Origin: Lachnospiraceae bacterium
Lineage (GTDB): Bacteria; Bacillota; Clostridia; Lachnospirales; Lachnospiraceae
Direction of reading: 5' to 3'
Assembly: GCA_910576335.1 (NCBI GenBank)
Contig: CAJTIU010000023.1
Coordinates: forward strand, 1 to 64,000
DNA length: 64,000 nt
Below the pieces are notes generated by a model, which saw nothing but the letters and a program-made list of their open reading frames with translations, was not told the DNA's origin and ran no database searches. This document shows positions 16,396 through 23,912 of the stretch, piece after piece. A program made the translations under genes and the position numbers. The first letter of the stretch is position 1; the number at the start of each line of letters is the position of its first letter.

Positions 16396-18216
16396 ATGCC
16401 AGGAGGACATAGAGGGCCGGGCCCCATGGCAGTCGGTGAAAAAGCAAAGGATTTTAAAGGAACCATGAAAAAGCTTATGGGCTATATGGGAAGTTATAAG
16501 ATACCGATTCTGTTAGTGGCTGTCTTTGCGGTGGGGAGTACGGTTTTCAACATTGCGGGACCGAAAATTTTAGGAAAGGCTACAACAGAGATTTTTAACG
16601 GACTAGTCGGCAAAATCACCGGCGGATCCGGGATTGATTTTGAGAAAATCGGCAGGATCTTATTGGGACTTTTGTGCCTGTATCTTGTAAGCGCCCTGTT
16701 TTCCTTTATACAGGGCTATATTATGACCGGGATTTCCCAGAAGATGACGTACCGGATGCGCAGGGAGATTTCCGAAAAGATACAGCGGCTGCCAATGAAG
16801 TATTATGATAAGATGACTCACGGCGAGATTTTGTCCCGCATTACCAATGATGTGGACACCTTAAGCCAGAGTCTGAACCAGAGCGCAACACAGGTCATTA
16901 CCTCTGTGACAACTCTGATCGGTGTATTTATTATGATGCTGAGTATCAGTCCTCTGATGACGGTGATTGCCCTTTTAATCCTGCCCGTTGCAGGTGGTTT
17001 CATTTCCGTGATTGTAAAGCATTCACAGAAATATTTTAAAGACCAGCAGGAATACCTTGGACATGTGAACGGACAGGTGGAGGAGGTCTACGGCGGTCAT
17101 AACATTGTAAAAGCATTCAATAAGGAAGAGGATGTAATTGCAGCATTTGACCAGGATAACGATACACTTTACAATTCTGCCTGGAAATCCCAGTTTTTGT
17201 CAGGAATGATGATGCCCATCATGCAGTTTGTGGGGAACTTAGGTTATGTGGCAGTGGTTATTCTGGGAGGATATCTGGCGGTGAAGCAGACCATTGAGGT
17301 AGGAGACATCCAGTCCTTTACCCAGTATGTGCGTAATTTTACCCAGCCGATTCAGCAGGTGGCGCAGGTGGCAAATATGCTTCAGTCCACTGCAGCGGCT
17401 TCGGAGCGTGTCTTTGAATTTCTAGAGGAGCCGGAAGAAGATCAGACAGTGAAAGATGCCGTGAACGTAGAAGGACTTTTGGGAAGTGTAGAGTTTGACC
17501 ATGTACAGTTCGGCTACAATCCGGATCACACGATTATTCACGACTTCAGCGCACAGGTGGAGCCGGGGCAGAAGATTGCTATTGTAGGCCCCACAGGAGC
17601 CGGAAAGACAACTATGGTAAAGCTTCTTATGCGCTTCTATGATGTGAACAGCGGAGCCATCCGTGTAGGCGGGTATGATATCCGGAGATTCAACCGCAGC
17701 GAGCTCAGGCAGATGTTCGGAATGGTGCTGCAGGATACCTGGCTTTTTAAGGGCAGCATCGAAGATAATATCCGTTACGGAAAGCTTGATGCGACCCACG
17801 ACGAAGTGGTCGCCGCCGCTGATGCGGCATATGTGCACCGTTTTGTCCAGACGCTTCCGGGAGGCTATCAGATGGAGCTAAATGAAGAGGCGAGCAATGT
17901 CTCCCAGGGGCAGAAACAGCTTCTGACTATCGCGAGGGCTATCCTTGCTGATCCAAAGATTCTTATTCTTGACGAGGCTACGAGCTCCGTTGATACCCGC
18001 ACCGAGGTGCGGATTCAGAAGGCAATGGATAATCTGATGAAAGGGAGGACCAGTTTTGTGATCGCCCACAGACTGTCAACGATTCGTGATGCAGATCTGA
18101 TCCTGGTAATGAAGGACGGGGATATTGTGGAAGTGGGGAATCATGAGCAGCTGCTTGAAAAAGACGGATTCTATGCAAACCTTTACAATTCCCAGTTTGA
18201 GAGCGCGGGTGCATAA
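16396..18216 (+). CDS. ABC exporter half-transporter, catalytic subunit
   Basis: 606 aa: short Gly/Pro-rich start, six TM helices (about 35-330), ATPase domain 370-600 with Walker A GPTGAGKTT, signature VSQGQ, Walker B ILILDEATSSVD (canonical Glu) and switch His in VIAHRLST. It pairs with the preceding degenerate subunit. Its ribosome site AAGGAGGTG is inside the end of the upstream gene, so the two are made together. Likely multidrug or lipid/peptide export. Confidence 0.9.
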   Translation: MPGGHRGPGPMAVGEKAKDFKGTMKKLMGYMGSYKIPILLVAVFAVGSTVFNIAGPKILGKATTEIFNGLVGKITGGSGIDFEKIGRILLGLLCLYLVSALFSFIQGYIMTGISQKMTYRMRREISEKIQRLPMKYYDKMTHGEILSRITNDVDTLSQSLNQSATQVITSVTTLIGVFIMMLSISPLMTVIALLILPVAGGFISVIVKHSQKYFKDQQEYLGHVNGQVEEVYGGHNIVKAFNKEEDVIAAFDQDNDTLYNSAWKSQFLSGMMMPIMQFVGNLGYVAVVILGGYLAVKQTIEVGDIQSFTQYVRNFTQPIQQVAQVANMLQSTAAASERVFEFLEEPEEDQTVKDAVNVEGLLGSVEFDHVQFGYNPDHTIIHDFSAQVEPGQKIAIVGPTGAGKTTMVKLLMRFYDVNSGAIRVGGYDIRRFNRSELRQMFGMVLQDTWLFKGSIEDNIRYGKLDATHDEVVAAADAAYVHRFVQTLPGGYQMELNEEASNVSQGQKQLLTIARAILADPKILILDEATSSVDTRTEVRIQKAMDNLMKGRTSFVIAHRLSTIRDADLILVMKDGDIVEVGNHEQLLEKDGFYANLYNSQFESAGA

Positions 18217-18228
18217 TCAGATAAAACA

Positions 18229-18326
18229 GCTCTCACTTTCACCGCAGAGAATTGCATGAAAGTGAGAGCTTCAGTCTGCGGCTGTGCGCATCCTGTTATA
18301 CTGCACGGCATTTGACGTGCAGTATA
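18229..18326. repeat. two adjacent hairpins after the ABC operon (terminator-like hairpin + family 3 repeat)
   Basis: GCTCTCACTTTCA (18229-18241) pairs perfectly with 18257-18269, a 13-bp stem lacking a T-tract. Next, TATACTGCACG (18297-18307) pairs with 18316-18326 around an 8-nt loop. The second belongs to a dispersed family (GCGGCTGTGCGCATC...GTGCAGTATA) seen also near 36940-36974 and 53051-53157. The area separates convergent genes. Confidence 0.6.
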
Positions 18327-18328
18327 AA

Positions 18329-18589
18329 CTACCGCATGGATGAACTTGTGAGTACAGATTTTACATGTTCAATCTCCTGACGGGAGGCCTTTGCAGCCGG
18401 TACATAATAGCTCTTTTCCCTTGCTACCTGGTAAAGCTTCTCCTGGGACATTTCACACTCGTTCCGGATCTGCTTTAAACACTGCTTGAGTTCCTTGTTT
18501 TCTGTCTGCGGAATCATTTCGCCAAATCTTGTGAGTTCTCCATTTACGCCGGTTAAGGCATCAGATACCATTGTTTTTTCGTCTAACAT
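18329..18589 (-). CDS. CotF-like spore coat protein
   Basis: 86 aa, begins LDEKTMVSDALTGVNGEL and continues with a helical segment ending YYVPAAKAS, the pattern of the coat F (PF07875) family. It would be laid on the spore surface or its inner coat. Preceded by TAGGAGGG. It is the second gene of a two-gene minus-strand unit, 11 bp after the other coat-like gene; together they resemble the two halves of a full-length CotF helical bundle. Confidence 0.75.
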   Translation of the reverse strand: MLDEKTMVSDALTGVNGELTRFGEMIPQTENKELKQCLKQIRNECEMSQEKLYQVAREKSYYVPAAKASRQEIEHVKSVLTSSSMR

Positions 18590-18600
18590 AATTTTCCCTC

Positions 18601-18783
18601 CTATAAGAATTTCATTAAATCCTGCTTGTTTTTCATTGCAGAGTTTGCGGCATCCTGAAAAAGCTTTTTAATCTCCGGATCCTGGGACTGTGAAGCATAA
18701 TCGGTCATTTTGCAGTGGCACGTATCGTAGCCGCCGATAAGATGACGCAGGTTCTGAAGGTCTAAGACTGATAATTCTGACAT
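18601..18783 (-). CDS. small CotF-like spore coat protein
   Basis: 60 aa: SVLDLQNLRHLIGGYDTCHCKM then a helical stretch with KKLFQDAANSAMKN. It resembles the N-terminal half of coat F-like proteins and the small helical coat proteins of Clostridia. GGAGGAAAACCAC precedes the ATG. Cotranscribed with the next coat protein. It implies the host sporulates; expression in the mother cell is expected from family knowledge. Confidence 0.65.
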   Translation of the reverse strand: MSELSVLDLQNLRHLIGGYDTCHCKMTDYASQSQDPEIKKLFQDAANSAMKNKQDLMKFL

Positions 18784-18923
18784 GTGGTTTTCCTCCTTTA
18801 CTTTTATGACTGTCTGATTTTTTTGTGACCGAAGGCAGCGCCTGGTTACAATGTAGCAGTCATTCCTGTTTTTACAAGTTTAGTATGCGCGGATACAGGA
18901 GAAAATATGTAATAGATTTGTAT

Positions 18924-19655
18924 TCAGAATTGAACAGGCAGGGAAATATTCTTGGCATATCTTGCCCTGTCTACAAATTTTGAAAATAATTCACGCATTG
19001 GCGGAGATGACGCATACATGCATTCCGGATGCCACTGCAGCCCGACAAGAAAGGAGCGGGAGGAATCCTCCAGAGCCTCCACAATCCCATCGGCCGTGAC
19101 CGCACTGACAGACAACCCTTTTCCAATCGTTTTCACGCATTGATGATGAAAGCTGTTGGTTTCCAGAAAGCTTCCGCACAGATTATAAAGCAGGCTGTTT
19201 TTCGTACAGGCCACCCGGTGGCAGACGTCACCGCGGCTTGCGGAGTGCTGCATATGGTTCTGTGAAACACCATTTCTAAGGGAAATGTCCTGATAAATGG
19301 TTCCCCCGTATGCAAGATTTAGTACCTGCATTCCTCTGCAGATAGCAAAAATGGGGAGAGAAGTTGACAGGGCATATTTCATAAAGCCTAGATGGAAGCA
19401 GTCCATGTGCATATCCGTCTGACCTCGTTCTGTAAGCAGATCCTCGCCGAACAGACGCGGCGATATGTCATCTCCGCCGCAGAACAAAAACCCGTCGCAG
19501 ATTCCATAATAACAGGGAAAATGCGAGTCATCCTCGGTACATGGAATAAGGACACATACAGCACCTGCAGACTCCAGGGCCTGTATGTAGGAATGAGTTA
19601 CGAACTGCCTGCCGGAGTCAGAACCGCAGACAACTACACCGATAATCGGATTCAT
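18924..19655 (-). CDS. C26-family gamma-glutamyl hydrolase (PuuD-like)
   Basis: 243 aa class-I glutamine-amidotransferase-like hydrolase. Nucleophile elbow AICRGMQVLN (Cys) with catalytic His/Glu in QWHPE near the C-terminus; GGDDISPRLFGE is the family motif. PuuD-like enzymes cleave gamma-glutamyl bonds of gamma-Glu-GABA and similar amides. The dipeptidase-like M19 gene is divergent 141 bp away, suggesting shared control of gamma-glutamyl or dipeptide scavenging. AGGGAGG precedes the ATG. Confidence 0.85.
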   Translation of the reverse strand: MNPIIGVVVCGSDSGRQFVTHSYIQALESAGAVCVLIPCTEDDSHFPCYYGICDGFLFCGGDDISPRLFGEDLLTERGQTDMHMDCFHLGFMKYALSTSLPIFAICRGMQVLNLAYGGTIYQDISLRNGVSQNHMQHSASRGDVCHRVACTKNSLLYNLCGSFLETNSFHHQCVKTIGKGLSVSAVTADGIVEALEDSSRSFLVGLQWHPECMYASSPPMRELFSKFVDRARYAKNISLPVQF

Positions 19656-19796
19656 TTTTTTGTTCCTCCCTGAAAAAACTTTTAACCAATTAGTTGAAAT
19701 CTGAGTATAATGAGTATATTCTATAATCTATGAAAGGGAGAATGTAACTATTCGGTAGATATGGAAAAGAATGGATTGTTACGGAAGGGGAAGATT

Positions 19797-20771
19797 ATGA
19801 ACAAGAGAATGAATTTAATTGATATGCACTGTGATACACTGACGCGCCTGCTTGAAGAAAAGAAGGGACAGAATCTACAGAATACAGACTGCAGCATTAG
19901 TATTCCCGGAATGGAGAAGGCCGGGACACTGGCGCAGTTTTTTGCCTGCTTTACCTGCCTGGGGGATTATATGGAAACAGACGGCTATGAAGGATGCTAC
20001 AGGCAGGCCCTGGATATGATTGCCTTAATGGAAGGCCAGCTTAAGGAATTCCCGGAAGCGCTGGCTCTTTCCCGTTCCTACGGCGAAATCATGGAAAATC
20101 ATTCCAGGGGAAAGATTTCAGCTATACTTACGATTGAAGAGAGCGGCATACTGAACGGAAAGCTCGAACGTCTGGACACTTTGTATGAAAAAGGTGTCCG
20201 CCTGATGACGCTGATGTGGAATTATGAGAACTGTATCGGTCATCCCAACAGCAGAGACGGGGAGATTATGGAAAAGGGACTGAAGGAGTTTGGAATCCAG
20301 GCTGTAGAGCGGATGGGTGAGCTTGGGATGATTGTGGATGTATCCCACGCATCAGACGGAACCTTCCGGGATATATTAGAATACGCAGAAAGCCCTGTTA
20401 TGGCGTCTCATTCAAATTGCCGCGCTCTCTGCAGCCATCCCAGGAATTTAAGCGATGATATGATCCGGGCCCTTGCAGAAAAAGGCGGGATTGCGGGACT
20501 TAATTTTTGCGGTGCATTTCTGGGGACAGCGAAGGACTCAAAGATCGAAGAAATGACGGCTCATCTGCTTCATATGATACAGGTGGGAGGAAGAGAATTT
20601 CCGGCGATCGGTACAGATTTTGACGGGATTGAAGAAGTACATATGGATATTCCCAGGGTGGATGGAATGGAAAAACTGTGGGAAGCCCTTAAGAAAAAAG
20701 GAATTTCAGAAAACCAGCTGGACTTGATCTGGAGCGGGAATGCACTGCGGGTGCTGCAGGCGCTGGGATAG
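19797..20771 (+). CDS. M19 membrane-dipeptidase-family metallopeptidase
   Basis: 324 aa. Zinc-ligand motifs are present: IDMHCDT near the start, bridging Glu in LTIEESG, VDVSHAS, SHSNCRALCSHPRN and AIGTDFDGI. Family members hydrolyse dipeptides, including ones with D-residues. No signal peptide, so cytoplasmic. ATG 19797 is chosen because GGAAGGGG precedes it by 7 nt; the upstream ATG at 19761 has no ribosome site. Confidence 0.9.
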   Translation: MNKRMNLIDMHCDTLTRLLEEKKGQNLQNTDCSISIPGMEKAGTLAQFFACFTCLGDYMETDGYEGCYRQALDMIALMEGQLKEFPEALALSRSYGEIMENHSRGKISAILTIEESGILNGKLERLDTLYEKGVRLMTLMWNYENCIGHPNSRDGEIMEKGLKEFGIQAVERMGELGMIVDVSHASDGTFRDILEYAESPVMASHSNCRALCSHPRNLSDDMIRALAEKGGIAGLNFCGAFLGTAKDSKIEEMTAHLLHMIQVGGREFPAIGTDFDGIEEVHMDIPRVDGMEKLWEALKKKGISENQLDLIWSGNALRVLQALG

Positions 20772-20789
20772 GACTGCCGGACTGGAAGA

Positions 20790-20821
20790 AGGACAGAATG
20801 TGCTGCGGCACATTCTGTCCT
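20790..20821 (+). terminator. perfect 14-bp hairpin after the M19 gene
   Basis: AGGACAGAATGTGC, loop TGCG, exact complement. It lies 18 bp beyond the M19 stop and before the convergent small gene. T-richness downstream is weak on the plus strand (CTATTCTTTT), so it is a probable bidirectional terminator. Confidence 0.75.
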
Positions 20822-20827
20822 GTGATG

Positions 20828-21016
20828 CTATTCTTTTATTCTGTCAAGTTCTGTGAGATTAACTCCCAGGCTTGAAAGCGTTACCTTCAGTTCCAGATAT
20901 CTTTTGTACATAGAATGGTAAGTGTCCGGTGCTACATCTTTAATTGGCAGCATCCAGTCCTGTAATCTTGAAAATTCGGTAACATAATCTTTGATAATAT
21001 CTGCTGCACTTGGCAT
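20828..21016 (-). CDS. small conserved-looking hypothetical protein
   Basis: 62 aa, not recognised. Begins MPSAADIIKDYVTEFSRLQD and is mainly helical and amphipathic, with no cysteines or membrane segment. ATG 21016 is preceded by GTAGGTG. It lies 43 bp downstream of the 2-hydroxyacid dehydrogenase on the same strand and probably shares its transcript. The upstream in-frame extension would overlap the dehydrogenase and is unlikely. Confidence 0.5.
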   Translation of the reverse strand: MPSAADIIKDYVTEFSRLQDWMLPIKDVAPDTYHSMYKRYLELKVTLSSLGVNLTELDRIKE

Positions 21017-21059
21017 AGTTTCACCTACTTTCTGAAAATGATCTGATAAACCCATTATA

Positions 21060-21995
21060 TCAAATGTCAAAATATTCTTCAATCTGTGTCTGGACAATTT
21101 TTATAAGCCGTGTCCTTGCCTCTACGCTTGCCCATCCGATATGCGGAGTAATGAGAAGCCTGCGGCTGTCCTTGATCCTTCGAAGCGGACTGTCAGGCGC
21201 CATTGGCTCTGTACACAGAACGTCAAGCCCCGCGGCGGAAATCATATTTTGCTTGAGCGCATCACAGAGCTCTCTTTCATTTACAATAGGACCTCTTCCA
21301 AGATTCAGGAGAATACAGCTTTTTTTCATCCTGCGGAATGCGTCTGCATTAATAAGGTTTTCCGTATATTCATTAAGTGGAGCATGGATGGAAATGATAT
21401 CGGAATGACGCAGTAAAGTGTCAAAATCCGTCTGCGTATAACCCTCCTGGGGCGGATTGCCCGATGGAGAAGTATAGATGACCCGGGCGCCAAAGGCCTG
21501 TGCAGCTGCCGCAACCCTCCGTCCGATATTTCCAAGTCCTATAATGCCCCATGTTCTGCCGCAGATCTCATGAAAGGTTTCCGTAAAATGAGTAAAGCCC
21601 TGGTCGTTTATGTAACGTTCCTCTTTTACGTAATCATCATAAAACCGAAGCTTTTCCAACAGATAAAAAAGCATGGCGAAGGTGTGCTGGGCGACAGAAT
21701 CCGTCGAATATCCGGCAACATTGCGCCATGCAATCCCGCGTTTTTTAAGATAATCCTTGTCCAGATGGTTAGTACCTGTCGCGGTGACGCAGACGAGCTT
21801 CAGATGATCTGCATTGCCAATAGTCTGTTCATTAATCTCTACCTTATTCGTAATAATGACATCAGCGTCAGCGGTCCGCCTCAGCGCTTCCCCACGGGTG
21901 GAGAAGGGGTAGGAAACGACTTCTCCGAGAGAGCAGAAGCCGGAAAGGCTGATATCCCCACCAATGGATTTCGTATCTAAAAATATGAGCTTCAT
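21060..21995 (-). CDS. D-isomer-specific 2-hydroxyacid dehydrogenase
   Basis: 311 aa NAD(P)-dependent oxidoreductase. Catalytic N-domain plus Rossmann domain with IGLGNIGRRVA (about 148-158); catalytic Arg in LLNLGRGPIVNE, Glu in LDVLCTEP, His in ITPHIGWAS. Closest in type to glycerate/hydroxypyruvate or lactate dehydrogenases; the substrate cannot be told. GGAGGATAACCT precedes the ATG. A 62-aa gene follows. Confidence 0.9.
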   Translation of the reverse strand: MKLIFLDTKSIGGDISLSGFCSLGEVVSYPFSTRGEALRRTADADVIITNKVEINEQTIGNADHLKLVCVTATGTNHLDKDYLKKRGIAWRNVAGYSTDSVAQHTFAMLFYLLEKLRFYDDYVKEERYINDQGFTHFTETFHEICGRTWGIIGLGNIGRRVAAAAQAFGARVIYTSPSGNPPQEGYTQTDFDTLLRHSDIISIHAPLNEYTENLINADAFRRMKKSCILLNLGRGPIVNERELCDALKQNMISAAGLDVLCTEPMAPDSPLRRIKDSRRLLITPHIGWASVEARTRLIKIVQTQIEEYFDI

Positions 21996-22153
21996 AGGTT
22001 ATCCTCCATCTATGCCCCGGCATTTGATGCAAATCTCCGGCAAACTGCGGCGCACATCTTTTTCAAACACCTTTCAGGCTGTTACAAATATATTAAGACT
22101 AAACGGGAAAAAATTCAATGGAAGAAATTAAAAGTTTCTTAAGCTTTCTTAAG

Positions 22154-22182
22154 TTGAATGCAGGTCTGATATATAGTATAAT
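22154..22182 (+). promoter_or_regulatory. promoter of the C39-like protease gene
   Basis: TTGAAT (22154-22159), 17-bp spacer, TATAAT (22177-22182). Just upstream, CTTAAGCTTTCTTAAG (22138-22153) is a dyad (CTTAAG arms) abutting the -35 and could bind a regulator. Confidence 0.65.
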
Positions 22183-22279
22183 GTTCTGTGTCCAGGACAG
22201 CGATTTACATTTGGCAGTGATTCTGGTACTCGCTGTCTGTGCCAGACCAGTGGATCTTCTAAACAAGGAGAAAAGAAAA

Positions 22280-23239
22280 ATGATAAGCAGCATAACAGAT
22301 GAGAGAACGAACCGGAGAAGAGACGAAAGAAGACGGATACAGAGCAGAAGAATCTATGCCCGCAGAAAGCAGAGAGTAAGGCGGCAGATGATGCTTCTGG
22401 GTGCAATTGCTTTGTTGGTAGTTCTGTCTATAGGCTCATGTACACGCAATTTCCTGCTAAAAAGGAGTGCGCAGGAGACATCGGCAGTAAAAAACGGACA
22501 GAAGGCAGAAGGGGTAAAAGCAGCAAAGGGAGAAAAGGGTACGGGAACATCCGAAGGAGGCAGTGACGCAGGAGAGGCGTCAGAAGCGTCAGAAGAGCTG
22601 CTTGCGCGTGTAAAAAAGGAGGCGAAGGAGGCTGGATATCCGAAAGAGATTATCAGTCTGCTTTCAAAGAATCCCGAGACAGTAGACTTTGTAGCAGATT
22701 ACTCTGCGAAAAAAGATATTACGCCCGCAGACACAGTGGGAAGCATAAAAAAAGGAGAGATCCCACATCTTCTCCAGTGGGACGAACGATGGGGCTATTC
22801 GACATATGGAACAAGCACGATTGCAGTCAGCGGCTGTGGGCCGACCTGCATGTCAATGGTGATTTCTGGGCTTACCGGGGACAATTCCGTTACGCCTGCT
22901 AAGGTTGCAGAGTATAGTATGGAGAATGAGTATGTAGATTCGTCAAACGATACCGTCTGGCTGTTCATGCAGGAGGCGTCACAGCACTGGGGCATAACAG
23001 GATATGAGATTACGGCAGAAGAATCAGACGTAGAGGAACAGCTTCTGGCAGGACACCCGATCATCTGCAGCGTGGGGCCGGGAGACTTTACAAAGAACGG
23101 ACATTTCCTTGTATTAGCTGGATACGAAGACGGGAAGGTAAGAATAAACGATCCATTCAGCAAAAAAAACAGCGGGAAACTGTGGGAATATAAAAAAATC
23201 AAAAAACAGATACGGGCAATATGGGCATATTCCAACTAG
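22280..23239 (+). CDS. membrane-anchored C39-like cysteine peptidase
   Basis: 319 aa: strongly basic N-terminus (RRRDERRRIQ), one TM segment (about 42-58, LLGAIALLVVLSIG), a Lys/Glu/Ala-rich linker (70-110), then a peptidase_C39_2 domain. Predicted catalytic Cys186 in SGCGPTCMSMV, His in GHFLVLAGY and Asp in INDPF. Type II topology puts the protease outside. ATG 22280 follows AAGGAG by 9 nt; the longer reading from 22118 overlaps the promoter. The TAG stop is the left end of a palindrome. Likely wall or secreted-peptide processing; no bacteriocin genes nearby. Confidence 0.8.
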   Translation: MISSITDERTNRRRDERRRIQSRRIYARRKQRVRRQMMLLGAIALLVVLSIGSCTRNFLLKRSAQETSAVKNGQKAEGVKAAKGEKGTGTSEGGSDAGEASEASEELLARVKKEAKEAGYPKEIISLLSKNPETVDFVADYSAKKDITPADTVGSIKKGEIPHLLQWDERWGYSTYGTSTIAVSGCGPTCMSMVISGLTGDNSVTPAKVAEYSMENEYVDSSNDTVWLFMQEASQHWGITGYEITAEESDVEEQLLAGHPIICSVGPGDFTKNGHFLVLAGYEDGKVRINDPFSKKNSGKLWEYKKIKKQIRAIWAYSN

Positions 23240-23280
23240 TTGGGGACGGGGTAAAATTCATTTTACCCCGTCCCCAACTA
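23237..23280. repeat. GGGGACGGGG palindrome, subtype B copy 3
   Basis: Two exact 21-bp arms (TAGTTGGGGACGGGGTAAAA plus T) around TC, i.e. opposite central orientation to copies at 11202 and 13385. The stop codon of the C39-like gene is the first three bases. Confidence 0.95.
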
Positions 23281-23356
23281 CAAATCCAAGAATATTCTGA
23301 CGATTTATGAAAAAAGAAAAACAAGCAAAAAAATTAAAATAATATAAAAAAACATA

Positions 23357-23386
23357 TTGACAAAACATGCGTGGATGTGGTATTCT
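23357..23386 (+). promoter_or_regulatory. promoter of the long leader before clpB
   Basis: TTGACA (23357-23362), 18-bp spacer, TATTCT (23381-23386). The next ~280 bases have no good ORF, so the transcript begins with a long untranslated leader. Confidence 0.55.
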
Positions 23387-23392
23387 ATATTC

Positions 23393-23657
23393 AACAAATA
23401 ACAGAACTGCATTACAAGACAGACGCGAGCTGTAAGTGATGGGTTGTTATTTATCAACACAAGTGTTGGAAGAGGATTTCTGAGAAGATGCGCGTTAGTA
23501 TCAGGAGTCAAAGAGTTTATGAAAAGGAGGTACGGACCGCCAAAAGCTTAAGTTAATATCCAGAATACAAAGATCGGAAAAAGGTAATTGAAGGAACATC
23601 AAGAGACTTGGACCGAGAAAGTAAGAGAGGTAAAAAAGAATGATCGAAGTATCAGAG
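23393..23657 (+). ncRNA. unidentified long leader / candidate structured RNA
   Basis: From the inferred start near 23393 to the hairpin at 23658 there is no convincing coding frame with a ribosome site except weak candidates. The stretch holds purine-rich blocks (GAAAAGGAGGTACGG) and short complementary words (AACACAAGTGTT). I compared it by eye with T-box, tmRNA, 6S and common riboswitch cores and could not match any. It may be a 5' leader for the hydrophobic ORF at 23673 or an independent RNA. Confidence 0.3.
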
Positions 23658-23697
23658 TAAAGGCGGGTATCAATGATAATGTTGGTATCCGTCTTTA
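23658..23697 (+). promoter_or_regulatory. hairpin sequestering a ribosome site and start codon
   Basis: TAAAGGCGGGTATCAA (23658-23673) pairs with TTGGTATCCGTCTTTA (23682-23697) in a 16-bp stem with three G-T wobbles. The stem contains the AGGCGGG ribosome site and the first base of the start codon at 23673. It lacks a following T-tract, so translational rather than transcriptional control is more likely. Confidence 0.5.
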
Positions 23698-23807
23698 CAT
23701 ATGTTTATGTTCTGTCTTTGGCGTTGTCTTATGGCTATATTTGTATTGCCATAATCTTTCTGCGTTTTGTGGGATACCTTTTCACGTTTCTATTCACAAA
23801 ATTTTAA
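23673..23807 (+). CDS. 44-aa hydrophobic membrane peptide
   Basis: Reads MIMLVSVFTYVYVLSLALS, then YGYICIAIIFLRFVGYL, ending FTKF. It is almost wholly hydrophobic with one or two membrane spans and a single Arg and Lys. AGGCGGG precedes the ATG by 5 nt, but site and start are buried in a hairpin (23658-23697). An overlapping frame (TTG 23588, 75 codons) is also open and hydrophobic at its end. Size, composition and a sequestered start recall type I toxin or stress membrane peptides; this is inference. It ends 8 bp before the CIRCE element of clpB. Confidence 0.35.
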   Translation: MIMLVSVFTYVYVLSLALSYGYICIAIIFLRFVGYLFTFLFTKF

Positions 23808-23815
23808 TAATTTAA

Positions 23816-23842
23816 TTAGCACTCACCTATTTACAGTGCTAA
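23816..23842 (+). promoter_or_regulatory. CIRCE element (HrcA operator)
   Basis: TTAGCACTC, 9-bp spacer, CAGTGCTAA. The CIRCE consensus is TTAGCACTC-N9-GAGTGCTAA, so only one base differs. It lies 70 bp before clpB, which is therefore likely repressed by HrcA until heat shock. CIRCE at clpB rather than only at groE/dnaK occurs in some Clostridia. Confidence 0.9.
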
Positions 23843-23912
23843 CAAAAAGTGTTATAGTTCGAATAGAACAAGAAAAACAAGTCATACTATTATTATACGA
23901 GGAGGTATTGCC

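Noticed and set aside
23393-23700. T-box riboswitch before clpB
   Set aside because: No AGGGTGGNACCGCG antiterminator word; the GAGGTACGGACCGCC stretch does not fit and there is no tRNA-synthetase or amino-acid gene downstream.
23588-23815. 75-codon ORF from TTG in the clpB leader
   Set aside because: TTG start with poor ribosome site and charged half lacking family features; the ATG 23673 frame has the better site. It cannot be fully excluded.
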